NCBI GenBank assembly: GCA_958439195.1
Contig: OY288156.1
Coordinates: 1-64,000 of the forward strand
From: an uncultured Paracoccaceae bacterium
Lineage (GTDB): Bacteria > Pseudomonadota > Alphaproteobacteria > Rhodobacterales > Rhodobacteraceae
Length of the DNA: 64,000 nucleotides
Direction: 5' to 3'
Under the pieces are notes generated by a model. That model saw nothing but the letters and a program-made list of their open reading frames with translations. It was not told the DNA's origin and ran no database searches. The stretch's first letter is position 1; every line of letters begins with the position of its first letter. Shown in pieces: positions 50,975 through 59,858 of the stretch. The translations under genes and the position numbers were made by a program.

Positions 50975-52411
50975 TCACTCCGCGGCAACCTGCGCAGGCT
51001 GTTCCAGGTATTCCAGAATGGCCTCTGCCGCCTCGCGCCCGTCGCGGATCGCCCAAACCACCAGCGAAGCCCCGCGCACGATGTCGCCCACGCCGTAAAC
51101 CCCTGGCAGGCTTGTCTCATGCGTGCGGAAATCGGCCTTGATCGTGCCCCACCGCGTGACAGCCAGTTCCGGCACCCCCCAAAGCGCCGGAATCTCCTCC
51201 GGCTCGAACCCCAGCGCCTGCACCACAAGATCGGCAGGCTCCACGTAATCCCCGCCCTCGATGATCTCCGGCGATTGCCGCCCCGTCGCATCGGGCGCGC
51301 CCAGACGCATGCGCTGCACGATCACGCCTTCCACCGCCGCGCCGCCGGTAAACCCTTTCGGCGCGGTCAGCCAGACAAACTCCACGCCCTCTTCCTCGGC
51401 ATTCTGCACCTCGCGCTGCGACCCCGGCATGTTCGCCCGGTCGCGCCGATACAGGCATTTAACCGATGTCGCGCCTTGCCGGATTGCCGTCCGCACACAG
51501 TCCATCGCCGTATCACCGCCGCCGATCACCACCACGCGCTTGCCCTCGGCGTTCAACTCGCCGCTGTCAAATTCCGGCACATCATCGCCAAAACTCTTGC
51601 GGTTCGACGCCGTCAGATAATCCAGCGCCTTCACGATCCCCGCCGCGCCCACGCCGGGGGCGGAAATGTCGCGCGCCTTATAAACCCCCGTGGCGATCAG
51701 CACCGCATCATGCTGCCCCCGGATGGCGTCAAAGCTGATATCCACGCCCACCGCGCAATTCAGCACGAACTGAACCCCGGCCTCTTCCAGTTGCGCAATC
51801 CGCTGCATCACCACGGGCTTTTCCAGCTTGAACCCCGGGATCCCATAGGTCAGCAAGCCACCCGCCCGGTCATGCCGATCATACACCGTCACCTGCACAC
51901 CGCGCCGCCGCAGCATATCCGCCGCCGCCAAACCCCCCGGACCCGCGCCGATGATCCCCACCGACTCCGTCCGCTCGGCATGGGGGCGGATCGGCTGCAC
52001 CCAGCCATTCTCCCATGCCGTATCCGTGATGTATTTCTCGACCGATCCGATCGTCACCGTCCCGTGGCCGGATTGTTCGATCACGCAATTGCCTTCGCAC
52101 AGCCGGTCCTGCGGGCAGATGCGGCCGCAGATTTCGGGGAAAGTGTTGGTGGCCTGCGAAATTTCATACGCTTCCTGCAAACGCCCCTCGGCGGTTAGGC
52201 GCAGCCAGTCAGGAATGTTGTTGTGCAACGGGCAATGCGATTGGCAATAGGGTACGCCGCATTGGCTGCACCGGCCTGCCTGTTCGGCGGCCTTTTCGGC
52301 GGCATATTCCCGGTAAATTTCGTGGAAATCATGCGCCCGCAGATTGGCTGGCCGCTTTTCGGGCGTCTCCTTGCCCACGGTCACGAACTGAAGCATGCGG
52401 TTCTTTGCCAT
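50975..52411 (-). CDS. gltD: Glutamate synthase (NADPH) small subunit
   Basis: Feeds NADPH electrons to GltB. The ATG at 52411 (MAKNRMLQF) gives 478 residues. N-terminal 4Fe-4S cysteines CSQCGVPYCQSHCPLHNN and CGRICPQDRLCEGNC, FAD site GIIGAGPGGLAAADMLRR, NADPH site VVVIGGGDTAMDCVRTA. First gene of the unit gltD-hydrolase-exported protein-gltB; good sigma-70 promoter upstream. Confidence 0.97.
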   Translation of the reverse strand: MAKNRMLQFVTVGKETPEKRPANLRAHDFHEIYREYAAEKAAEQAGRCSQCGVPYCQSHCPLHNNIPDWLRLTAEGRLQEAYEISQATNTFPEICGRICPQDRLCEGNCVIEQSGHGTVTIGSVEKYITDTAWENGWVQPIRPHAERTESVGIIGAGPGGLAAADMLRRRGVQVTVYDRHDRAGGLLTYGIPGFKLEKPVVMQRIAQLEEAGVQFVLNCAVGVDISFDAIRGQHDAVLIATGVYKARDISAPGVGAAGIVKALDYLTASNRKSFGDDVPEFDSGELNAEGKRVVVIGGGDTAMDCVRTAIRQGATSVKCLYRRDRANMPGSQREVQNAEEEGVEFVWLTAPKGFTGGAAVEGVIVQRMRLGAPDATGRQSPEIIEGGDYVEPADLVVQALGFEPEEIPALWGVPELAVTRWGTIKADFRTHETSLPGVYGVGDIVRGASLVVWAIRDGREAAEAILEYLEQPAQVAAE

Positions 52412-52493
52412 GAGGCGCCCTCTCATCCGGCTTATCTCGGGTGCGCCTTCTTACTTTGCCTGCGGGGCGAATAAAAGTCAGCATACGTGACCT

Positions 52494-52522
52494 ATTATGC
52501 GCTTTTCCCAAAGCTAGGTCAA
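52494..52522 (-). promoter_or_regulatory. Sigma-70 promoter of the gltD operon
   Basis: Minus strand TTGACC (52522-52517), 17-base spacer, CATAAT (52499-52494). AGGTCA-type half-sites occur at 52488-52493 (inverted), 52516-52521 (over the -35) and 52549-52554, and an 11-base direct repeat GTCAGCAYACG at 52477-52487 and 52551-52561; these may bind a regulator. Confidence 0.65.
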
Positions 52523-52573
52523 AAATACTGCCCAATTTTCACAAAATTAGGTCAGCACACGTTCCGATCTTGC

Positions 52574-53374
52574 CTAGAACCCCAACCAAAGCAGGATCAA
52601 CGCCCCCGAACCCACAATGATTCGCCACCAGCCGAACACCGCAAACCCGTTCCGGCTTACAAAATCCAGCGTCCAGCGCACCACAAGCACCGCCGACAGA
52701 AACGCCAGCGCAAAGCCCACGCCAATATCCACCACCGCCGAAAAATCCAGCATATCCCGGCTTTTCCACAGGTCATAGGCAAAGGCCCCGGCCATCGTCG
52801 GCATCGACAGAAAGAACGAAAACTCGGCCGATGCCCGCTTTCCCACCCCCAACATCCGCGCGCCAACGATTGTCGCCCCCGACCGGCTTACCCCCGGCAC
52901 CATCGCCAGACATTGGATCACCCCGATGATCAGCGCCTTCCCCAAAGGCAGCGCCATCGCCTCTTGATGCACCGGCTCTGGCGCCACCCGGTCAATCATC
53001 AGCAGCACGAACCCGCCCAGAATCAACATCACCGCAATCAGCACGGGCGTCTCGAACAGCACCGTCTTGATCACGTCATGCGCCAGAACCCCGATCACCA
53101 CGGCCGGGAAAAACGCCAGCAGAACCGACGCGACAAACCGCGCCGCCGCCGGATCGCTGTGCATGGTCGACGCCACCTTCCACAGCTTGCCCGCATAAAC
53201 CGTCAGGATCGCCAGCACAGCGCCAAGTTGGATCACCACCTCGAAGGTCCGTCCGGGGCTGTCAAACCCCATGAAATGCCCCGCCAGCAGCAGATGCCCG
53301 GTCGACGATACGGGAATGAACTCGGTCAGCCCTTCGATCAGGCCCAAAAGGGCGGCCACCAGCGTATTGTCCAT
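52574..53374 (-). CDS. uppP: Undecaprenyl-diphosphatase UppP (BacA)
   Basis: Integral membrane enzyme that recycles C55-PP to C55-P for cell-wall and polysaccharide synthesis; overexpression gives bacitracin resistance. 266 residues, about eight hydrophobic segments; motifs GLTEFIPVSSTGHLLLAG (N-terminal) and PGVSRSGATIVGARML. 12 bases after the cytochrome gene. Confidence 0.95.
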   Translation of the reverse strand: MDNTLVAALLGLIEGLTEFIPVSSTGHLLLAGHFMGFDSPGRTFEVVIQLGAVLAILTVYAGKLWKVASTMHSDPAAARFVASVLLAFFPAVVIGVLAHDVIKTVLFETPVLIAVMLILGGFVLLMIDRVAPEPVHQEAMALPLGKALIIGVIQCLAMVPGVSRSGATIVGARMLGVGKRASAEFSFFLSMPTMAGAFAYDLWKSRDMLDFSAVVDIGVGFALAFLSAVLVVRWTLDFVSRNGFAVFGWWRIIVGSGALILLWLGF

Positions 53375-53386
53375 GTGATCTTTTCC

Positions 53387-54286
53387 TTACCGGTCGCGCA
53401 GCCGTGTTGCGCGCACGCTGCCATCGGCCTGCACTTCTCCGCGCATCTCGGCCTCATCCCCGATGCGCGGCGGATCGTCGACCCGCGTGCCGCCATCCAC
53501 GATGAACCCCGCGCCGTCAATCTCGTTCTCGCCGGTCAACACGCCGCGCAACCGCACCCGCGCCCCCACCGGGACCGCCGCCGCCACGCCATCCGCATCC
53601 CGCGCACCCTGCGCGATCCAGTCCCGGATCAGCCGAATATCCTCCTCCGGCACCCAGGGCGGCCCGTCGAACGGCATCCGCGGATCGGCCAGCCCCGTAA
53701 TCCGCCGCCAGATCTCTGACATTTCCGGGTTGCCCGGCACCACCGCCACCCGCTCATCCGACGCCAGAACATGCGCCAGCGTATCCAGCCGCAGCCCCTC
53801 AGGCGGGCCACCAACCTTGGAATTGTCCGAATGGCATTTCACACAGGTCTTTAGAAAGATCGGCTCCACATCCGGCCAAAGGACATCCTCACCGGGGGCC
53901 GGGCGCACCCGAGCGGGCAGGGGGGCCACCGTCGCCGCCCCCTCTGGCATTCCTGCGGCCACCCAATCCGATACCAGCCGGATCTCATCATCGGACAAAA
54001 ACGGCGGCCCATCCAATGGCATCTGCGGCTCGGCCTCGCCGCGCAGACGTTGCAAAAGCGGGCTGCCCGCATTCCCGGCAATCACCACAGGCCCGTTCTC
54101 GCTGCCGGCCATCACCCCGGCATGGCTGTCCAGCCGCAGGCCCAGCGGCGCATCATCGCCCGAATGGCACATCACGCAGCGATCGGCAAACAACGCCCCG
54201 ACAGCCGCGAAATCCGGCCCGTCCTGCGCCATCGCCTGCGTCCCCGCGGCCCCGGCCATCACCATCAGGGCCAGCACCGCACGCAT
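53387..54286 (-). CDS. Di-haem c-type cytochrome, exported
   Basis: 299 residues from the ATG at 54286: signal peptide MRAVLALMVMAGAAGTQAMAQ, then two haem-binding motifs, CVMCHSGDDAP (about residue 38) and CVKCHSDNSK (about 150), each followed by a similar segment (LRLDSHAGVMAG / LRLDTLAHVLAS, then PQMPLDGPPF / PRMPFDGPPW), so the protein is an internal duplication of a mono-haem unit. The C-terminus (about 240-299) is a small OB-like domain. Electron-transfer partner unknown. Confidence 0.85.
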   Translation of the reverse strand: MRAVLALMVMAGAAGTQAMAQDGPDFAAVGALFADRCVMCHSGDDAPLGLRLDSHAGVMAGSENGPVVIAGNAGSPLLQRLRGEAEPQMPLDGPPFLSDDEIRLVSDWVAAGMPEGAATVAPLPARVRPAPGEDVLWPDVEPIFLKTCVKCHSDNSKVGGPPEGLRLDTLAHVLASDERVAVVPGNPEMSEIWRRITGLADPRMPFDGPPWVPEEDIRLIRDWIAQGARDADGVAAAVPVGARVRLRGVLTGENEIDGAGFIVDGGTRVDDPPRIGDEAEMRGEVQADGSVRATRLRDR

Positions 54287-54290
54287 CGGA

Positions 54291-55277
54291 TCACACCTTC
54301 CGCAGGTTCTTGGCCGATTCCTTGATCGCCGCATACTGCCCGGATGGGCGATAGCGCCACAGGTATTCCGGCAGCACCGGCGCCATCGCCGTCGGCGTGA
54401 TGCCCAGCGCCTCAAAACCCTGCGCGCCGGGGGCCACCACATTGTCGGCCTTCAGATTGCGCACCTGATCGCGCGTAATCATCCCGTTGGAAATCAACCC
54501 CAATGACAGCGTCTGCACCAGATCCAGCCCCCAACCCATGATGGATGCGGCAAAGAACGGGATGTTCACAATCAGCCGCCGCCGACGGATCACCGCAAGC
54601 ATGGTCTGCATCAATTCCCGGAACGTCGCCACGTCCGGCCCGCCCAGTTCATAAATCCCCGGCGCTGCCGCCCCGGTGATCCCCTTCACCGCGGCCTGTG
54701 CCACATCATCCACATAAACCGGCTGAAACCGCGTATCAGCCCCCACCACCGGCAACACCGGCCCGAACCGCGTCATCGCGGCGAACCGGTTAAAGAACCC
54801 GTCCTCATTGCCAAAGATGATCGACGGGCGCAGGATCATCGCCCCCGGAAACGCCGCCAGAACCGCGGCTTCACCTGCGGCCTTCGTCTGCTGATAAACG
54901 GACGCGCTTTCCGCATCCGCCCCGATGGAGGACAGGTGAACCATCCGGCCCACCCCCTCTTGGGCCGCGATCCGCGCAATACGCGCGGCGCCATCAGCCT
55001 GCACCGCGTCAAAGGTATTCTTGCCCGACCGGTTCAGGATGCCCACGCAGTTCACCACCGCATCTGCCCCCCGCATCGCCGCACGAACCGACGCATCGTC
55101 ACGGATGTTGCAGACGACCGGTTCAACCTGACCCACCACACCATAGGGTTTCACGAACAGCGCTTCGTTCGGGCGGCGCACGGCCACGCGGACCCGCCAC
55201 CCCTCTTTGGCCATGCGGCGTGCAATATACCGCCCAACGAACCCCGACCCGCCATAAATGGTGACAAGTTTGTTCAT
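54291..55277 (-). CDS. Complex I NDUFA9-like NAD(P)-binding protein
   Basis: 328 residues from the ATG at 55277 (MNKLVTIYGGSGFVGRYIARR). Rossmann GGSGFVG; extended SDR without the Tyr-x3-Lys catalytic pair at a clear place (SSIGADAESASVYQQTKAAGE has the Tyr-x3-Lys-like YQQTK). Homologues are accessory subunits of mitochondrial complex I; in bacteria they are linked to quinone biology or unknown. Head of the minus-strand unit with the cytochrome and uppP. Confidence 0.88.
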   Translation of the reverse strand: MNKLVTIYGGSGFVGRYIARRMAKEGWRVRVAVRRPNEALFVKPYGVVGQVEPVVCNIRDDASVRAAMRGADAVVNCVGILNRSGKNTFDAVQADGAARIARIAAQEGVGRMVHLSSIGADAESASVYQQTKAAGEAAVLAAFPGAMILRPSIIFGNEDGFFNRFAAMTRFGPVLPVVGADTRFQPVYVDDVAQAAVKGITGAAAPGIYELGGPDVATFRELMQTMLAVIRRRRLIVNIPFFAASIMGWGLDLVQTLSLGLISNGMITRDQVRNLKADNVVAPGAQGFEALGITPTAMAPVLPEYLWRYRPSGQYAAIKESAKNLRKV

Positions 55278-55364
55278 GTCCGGCTCTCCAATCCACTTTG
55301 CCCCGTGATTACACACTTGCGCCGCCAAGGCCAAGCATCCGCAGCGCCGCAGGCCCACGGTCAC

Positions 55365-55383
55365 GATTTTTCTGCGAAAAATC
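55365..55383. repeat. Intergenic palindrome GATTTTTC-TGC-GAAAAATC
   Basis: 8-bp inverted repeat identical in its arms to that at 43293-43311, with the loop GCA read on the other strand. Lies about 88 bases before the NDUFA9-like start. Confidence 0.65.
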
Positions 55384-55480
55384 CGATGGCGGTTTCACGC
55401 AAGCCCCCAATGCGCAGTTGCCCACATTACCCAAAGTCGCATCTTCGCAGAAAATTCGCGCCGCATCCGCGCTGCAAAAG

Positions 55481-55507
55481 GAAAACCCCGCCAGTGGCGG
55501 GGTTTCC
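55481..55507 (-). terminator. Intrinsic terminator of petABC
   Basis: AAACCCCGCC / GGCGGGGTTT (10 bp, three-base loop), followed on the minus strand by TTCCTTTTGC. 25 bases after the petC stop. Confidence 0.8.
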
Positions 55508-55531
55508 AGAACATCAGACCCGTCAGAAAGA

Positions 55532-56377
55532 TCAGGCCGATTTGCCCTTTACGCCTGCCCAGATCCGCTTGTTGGTCAGGTAAAGCAGCGACGCAAGGAT
55601 CGTCAGGAAGATCACCGCCTTGAAGCCCGCCTCGCGGCGATCCATCAATTTCGGCTCCGCCGCCCACATCAGGAACGACGACACATCCTCGGCCATCTGG
55701 CTGGTGGTCGCGGCCGTGCCATCGGCATAGGTCACCAGATCATCTGCCAGCGGCTCTGGCATTGCGATCCAGCTTCCCGGAACGGTCGACACGCCGTGGT
55801 CATCCTTGCAGCTATCGGGCACGCCGCCATTCGGGAAGGCGGTGTTGTAGTAGAACCCGTCAATCCCGTCGGGCGCGCATTCCGGGTTTTCCTCGTAATG
55901 CGTCAGGATGGAATACATGTATTCCGCCCCGCCCATGCCGTTGAAAAGCTGGCTCATCCCCGTGCCGTAAGGCCCGTGGAACCCCGCCCGCGCCTTCGTC
56001 ATCAGCGAAAGGTCCGGCGCTCCTTCCAGCCCCGACATCGGGAAATGATCGGTCGGCACGCCTTCGCGGTCCTCGCCGGTTTCGGCGTCCGTCACGGTGA
56101 ACTGTGCGGCATAGGCCCGCACCTGATCTTCCGGCAGTTGCGGTCCACCTTCATCGGCCAATGTGCGGATCGGCACATAGCGCAGCCCGTGGCAGGCGGA
56201 ACACACCTCGGTATAGACCTGCAACCCGCGCTGAAGCTGGAATTGGTCGAACCGACCGAACGGCCCTTCATGGGCAAAGTTCACATCGGTGATTTCGCTG
56301 TGACCGCCAGCCGCCAGCGCCGCCCCAGAGGACAACGCCAGAACGGCAGCGGTGCTGAGTGCGATTTTCCTGATCAT
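55532..56377 (-). CDS. petC: Cytochrome c1 of the bc1 complex
   Basis: Membrane-anchored c-type haem protein passing electrons from the Rieske centre to cytochrome c. ATG at 56377 (MIRKIALSTAAVLALSSGAA, signal peptide, GAGAAG upstream) gives 281 residues. Haem motif VCSACHGLRYVP; axial Met in GSWIAMPEPL; C-terminal membrane anchor (FKAVIFLTILASLLYLTNKRI). Third gene of petABC. Confidence 0.97.
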   Translation of the reverse strand: MIRKIALSTAAVLALSSGAALAAGGHSEITDVNFAHEGPFGRFDQFQLQRGLQVYTEVCSACHGLRYVPIRTLADEGGPQLPEDQVRAYAAQFTVTDAETGEDREGVPTDHFPMSGLEGAPDLSLMTKARAGFHGPYGTGMSQLFNGMGGAEYMYSILTHYEENPECAPDGIDGFYYNTAFPNGGVPDSCKDDHGVSTVPGSWIAMPEPLADDLVTYADGTAATTSQMAEDVSSFLMWAAEPKLMDRREAGFKAVIFLTILASLLYLTNKRIWAGVKGKSA

Positions 56378-56393
56378 CTTCTCAGTTCCCTTC

Positions 56394-57743
56394 TCACTCG
56401 GCCGGCTGCGCGATGGCGTTGCCGCCCGAACCGCCGCCATGCTTGCCGTAGTGCGCGTTGAAATCATCCTCGATCGTGGCCGGCTGCGGCAGCGGCTTCT
56501 CGATCACGCCCATCAGCGGCAGGATCACCAGAAAATAGGCGAACCAATAGGCCGACGCGATCAGCGAAATCGTTGCATAGGGTTCTTCTGCGGGCATGGC
56601 ACCCACCCACATCAGCACCATGAAGTCCACGGCCAGCAGCGCAAACCACCACTTGAACATCGGGCGATAGCGGCCCGACCGCACCGAAGATGTGTCCAGC
56701 CACGGCGCCAGCGCCATAACCGCAATCGCCCCGAACATCGCAATCACGCCAAAGAACTTGGCATCCACGATCCCGAAGGTGATCCATTCCGCCGCGATAA
56801 CCACCCACACATCCGCCGTAAAGGCGCGCAGGATGGCGTAGAACGGCAGGAAGTACCATTCCGGCACGATATGCGCAGGCGTCGCCAGCGCGTTCGCCTC
56901 GATATAGTTGTCGGGGTGGCCAAGGTAGTTGGGCATGAAGCCCACGACCGCAAAGAACACCGCCAGGATGATCGCCAGCGCGAACAGATCCTTGATCACG
57001 TAATACGGCCAGAACGGCACGGTATCCTTGGCCGCTTCTTCCTTGGACGTGCGGCGCACCTCAACCCCGGTCGGGTTGTTGTTGCCGGTGGTGTGGAAGG
57101 CCCAGATATGCACGGCCACCAGACCGGCAATCACGAAAGGCAGCAGGTAATGTAGGCTGAAGAAGCGGTTCAGCGTGGCATTGTCCACCGCAGGCCCGCC
57201 CAGCAGCCAGGTCTGGATCGCCGTCCCCACGCCGGGGATCGCGCCGAACAGACCGGTGATCACCGTAGCGCCCCAGAACGACATCTGCCCCCAAGGCAAC
57301 ACATAGCCCATAAAGGCCGTGCCCATCATAAGCAGGTAAATCAGCATCCCGATGATCCACGTCACCTCACGCGGGGCCTTGTAAGACCCGTAATAAAGGC
57401 CGCGGAAGATGTGCAGATACACGGCAACAAAGAACAGCGACGCGCCGTTCTGATGCAGATAGCGGATCATGTAGCCGCCATTCACGTTGCGCATGATGTG
57501 TTCGACCGACGCAAAGGCATAGTCCACATGCGGCGTGTAATGCATCACCAGAACGATCCCGGTGATGATCTGCAACGCCAGACAGAAGGTCAGGACAATG
57601 CCCCAGATCCACATCCAGTTCAGGTTCTTTGGCGTCGGCAGCATCAAGGTGTCATACATCAGCCCGACAATGGGCAGACGCTTGTGCAGCCACTTCTCGC
57701 CGCCCGTCTTGGGCTCGTAATGGTCGTGCGGAATTCCAGCCAT
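56394..57743 (-). CDS. petB: Cytochrome b of the bc1 complex
   Basis: 449 residues, eight membrane helices, two b haems. Helix B/D His pairs lie in HIMRNVNGGYMIRYLHQNGAS...YLHIFRG and HYLLPFVIAGLVAVHIWAFH; the Qo-site PEWY is in IVPEWYFLPFYAILRA. Between petA (11 bases) and petC (16 bases). Confidence 0.98.
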   Translation of the reverse strand: MAGIPHDHYEPKTGGEKWLHKRLPIVGLMYDTLMLPTPKNLNWMWIWGIVLTFCLALQIITGIVLVMHYTPHVDYAFASVEHIMRNVNGGYMIRYLHQNGASLFFVAVYLHIFRGLYYGSYKAPREVTWIIGMLIYLLMMGTAFMGYVLPWGQMSFWGATVITGLFGAIPGVGTAIQTWLLGGPAVDNATLNRFFSLHYLLPFVIAGLVAVHIWAFHTTGNNNPTGVEVRRTSKEEAAKDTVPFWPYYVIKDLFALAIILAVFFAVVGFMPNYLGHPDNYIEANALATPAHIVPEWYFLPFYAILRAFTADVWVVIAAEWITFGIVDAKFFGVIAMFGAIAVMALAPWLDTSSVRSGRYRPMFKWWFALLAVDFMVLMWVGAMPAEEPYATISLIASAYWFAYFLVILPLMGVIEKPLPQPATIEDDFNAHYGKHGGGSGGNAIAQPAE

Positions 57744-57754
57744 CTGTCTGTTCC

Positions 57755-58315
57755 TTACCCAAGCTTGATCGTGGATTCGTCAACAAAGGATGCAATCGGG
57801 ATGTCCAGATTGCGCGGCGCCGGGCCACGGCGAATACGTCCGGCGCTGTCATAGTGCGACCCGTGGCAGGGGCAGAACCACCCGCCGAAATCGCCCGACC
57901 CGTCGCCGATCGGCACACAGCCCAGATGGGTGCAAACGCCAACCATCACCAGCCACTCGCCCGCCTCATCCAGCGTGCGGTTCTCGTCGCTGGCATCGCT
58001 GTCCGGCTTGTTCGGGTTCTCCGACATCGCGTCCGGCAATTCGGACAGCGCAACCGCACGCGCCGCCTCGATCTCTTCCGGTGAACGGCGGCGAATGAAT
58101 ACCGGTTTGCCCAGATATTTCACCGTCAATTGCGTGCCAACCTCAACACCCGACACATCGACGAAAATCGACGCAAGGGCCTGCACGTCGGCCGAGGGGT
58201 TCATCTGGTTGACCAGCGGCCAGACAGCGGCGCCCGTGGCAACCGCACCGGCCCCTGCCGTGGCATAATACAGGAAATCCCGCCGGGTACCTGCGGTGTC
58301 GTCAGCGTGGGACAC
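57755..58315 (-). CDS. petA: Rieske iron-sulfur protein of the bc1 complex
   Basis: 186 residues, GTG start with AAGGGAGAAG upstream. N-terminal twin-Arg-like RRDFLYYATAGAGAVATGAA serves as Tat signal and anchor; 2Fe-2S ligands Cys128/His130 (CTHLGC) and Cys148/His151 (CPCHG), disulfide Cys133-Cys150. First gene of petABC; petP-petR lie 18 kb away instead of next door. Confidence 0.97.
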   Translation of the reverse strand: MSHADDTAGTRRDFLYYATAGAGAVATGAAVWPLVNQMNPSADVQALASIFVDVSGVEVGTQLTVKYLGKPVFIRRRSPEEIEAARAVALSELPDAMSENPNKPDSDASDENRTLDEAGEWLVMVGVCTHLGCVPIGDGSGDFGGWFCPCHGSHYDSAGRIRRGPAPRNLDIPIASFVDESTIKLG

Positions 58316-58535
58316 GAGATCTTCTCCCTTCCAGAGGCGCGGGGAAGTCCCGCGACCCGTAATTCAATAGGGGCCGCGGTCACCCGCAGCCTTGCCCGGC
58401 GGCTTTTAGACCGGTCGCACCAGATCGTCCAGCGGACAAACGGGCGCATCCTTGCCGAAAGGCCAAGGAAATCACGCGCTGTGGCACGCCGGGCGCGGTT
58501 TCCACTTCCGGAGTCTGGGTCGCATCCGACCCGGC
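58316..58535 (-). other. Region upstream of petA
   Basis: 220 bases with no gene. A CCTTGCC-GAAA-GGCCAAGG hairpin (around 58449-58468) follows the LysE stop. The petABC promoter should lie here, but I cannot choose a convincing -35/-10 pair; CGGTCTAAAAG (minus strand, around 58405-58415) is a possible -10 region. Confidence 0.45.
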
Positions 58536-59171
58536 TCAAGCCCCTGCGACAAGTCGTAGCGCAAAAACCGTGAACAGAACCGCCGCCGCCGCCTGCAACA
58601 ACCAACCCACCCGCAGATAAATCCGCAAGGCCGGGGCAGTAGAAAAGAGAATCACGTAAATTCCGTGAATCGCAAAAGACAGGGCACAGGCACCCGCACA
58701 AAGCAGCACCACATCCCCCGCCTGGGCCTGTGCCACCGGAAACATCGCCAGCACAGCCAGCCAACTGGTCAGCGCCTTGGGGTTCACCGCATTCACCGCC
58801 AGCGCCCGCCGAAACCCGGTGCCAAACCCCGCCCCGTCCTGCCCCTGTGGCGCAGCCATGCCCCGCGCCTGATACCCGCGCAGCGCGGCCCGGCCATAGC
58901 GGAACGCAAACCACAAAAGCAAACCCACCGCCGCCCATGTCATTGCCCGCGCCGCCCCCGGCACCACCGTCAGCAGCGCCGCCACCCCCAGCACCATGCC
59001 CAGACACCACAGCCCTATGCCCAGCCCTACGCCAGTGGCCGACCCGAACCCCGCCGCCCGCCCCGACCCCAGCGCCAGCGCCACGGTGTTCAACACATTC
59101 GGTCCAGGGGATGCGACATTCGCCGCCAGAAACAGCCAGACAGCGGCGAACTCACCCCAAGGCAGGGTCAC
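58536..59171 (-). CDS. LysE/RhtB family amino-acid exporter
   Basis: 211 residues with about six hydrophobic segments; the family start ANVASPGPNVLNTVALALGSGRAAGFGSA is clear, with VNPKALTSWLAVLAMF later. GTG start, six bases after the GST gene, so the two are co-transcribed. Exported amino acid or metabolite not predictable. Confidence 0.9.
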   Translation of the reverse strand: MTLPWGEFAAVWLFLAANVASPGPNVLNTVALALGSGRAAGFGSATGVGLGIGLWCLGMVLGVAALLTVVPGAARAMTWAAVGLLLWFAFRYGRAALRGYQARGMAAPQGQDGAGFGTGFRRALAVNAVNPKALTSWLAVLAMFPVAQAQAGDVVLLCAGACALSFAIHGIYVILFSTAPALRIYLRVGWLLQAAAAVLFTVFALRLVAGA

Positions 59172-59177
59172 GCTCGC

Positions 59178-59795
59178 CTACTCCGGCACGGTCGCCTGCA
59201 TGGATGGGCGCGCCGCAAAGGCCGCGAACCACGCCGCCAGATGCGGCCGCCCGTTGCGCCAGCCCCGCGCCTCATGGCGGAAATCCAGATAGGCAAGCGC
59301 ACAGCCCACGGCGATCTGCCCAGCGTCCAGCGGCCCGTCCAGATGCGCCATCCACCGCGTCTCCAGCGCATCCAGCGCCCGGTCCACCTTGGCCCATTGC
59401 CCCTCGACCCAGGGCGCATAGCGCAGCGGTTCTGGCCGGATGCGCCCCTCGTAAACCATCAACAGCGCGGCATCCAGAATGCCGTCTCCCGTCGCCTCCA
59501 CGGTCAACGTGTCCCACTGGCGGGCGCCGTGCGGATACAGCCCCGCACCCGCGCCGCCATTGGCCCGCGCATCCAGATAGGCACAGATCACCCGGCTGTC
59601 ATACAGCGCAGGCCCATCCGGCCTTTCCAGCGCCGGCACCTTGCCCAAGGGGTTGGCGTCCAGCGGGGCCGTGCCGGGATCAACCGGGTTGCCCGATCCG
59701 GTGATCAGCTCCACATCCCCAATCTGCCCCGTTTCATGCAGCAGGACCATCACCTTGCGCACATAGGGCGAGGTGGGCGAAAAATAGAGACGCAT
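59178..59795 (-). CDS. Glutathione S-transferase family protein (second copy)
   Basis: 205 residues: N-terminal thioredoxin-like part (LYFSPTSPYVRKVMVLLHETG, where SPYV replaces the Cys of the first GST), glutathione-site block KVPALERPDGPALYDSRVICAYLD and helical C-terminal domain. Distinct from the GST at 43326. Upstream partner of the LysE exporter. Confidence 0.88.
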   Translation of the reverse strand: MRLYFSPTSPYVRKVMVLLHETGQIGDVELITGSGNPVDPGTAPLDANPLGKVPALERPDGPALYDSRVICAYLDARANGGAGAGLYPHGARQWDTLTVEATGDGILDAALLMVYEGRIRPEPLRYAPWVEGQWAKVDRALDALETRWMAHLDGPLDAGQIAVGCALAYLDFRHEARGWRNGRPHLAAWFAAFAARPSMQATVPE

Positions 59796-59858
59796 GGCAG
59801 AACCCTCCGCAGAACAGTTGCCGCGACCCTAGCCACGCCATCAACTGCCCCGCAAGGT

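Larger units (their letters stand above)
55278..55531. other. Intergenic region between petC and the NDUFA9-like gene
   Basis: Holds the petC terminator (55481-55507), a GATTTTTC palindrome (55365-55383), and a partial copy of it (CTTCGCAGAAAATTCG near 55443-55458). No gene seen. Confidence 0.6.

Noticed and set aside
50968..51291. N-terminal extension of the alpha/beta hydrolase by 108 codons
   Set aside because: It overlaps gltD entirely, is Arg/Trp/Ser-rich and does not look like a protein; the ATG at 50967 follows the gltD stop.
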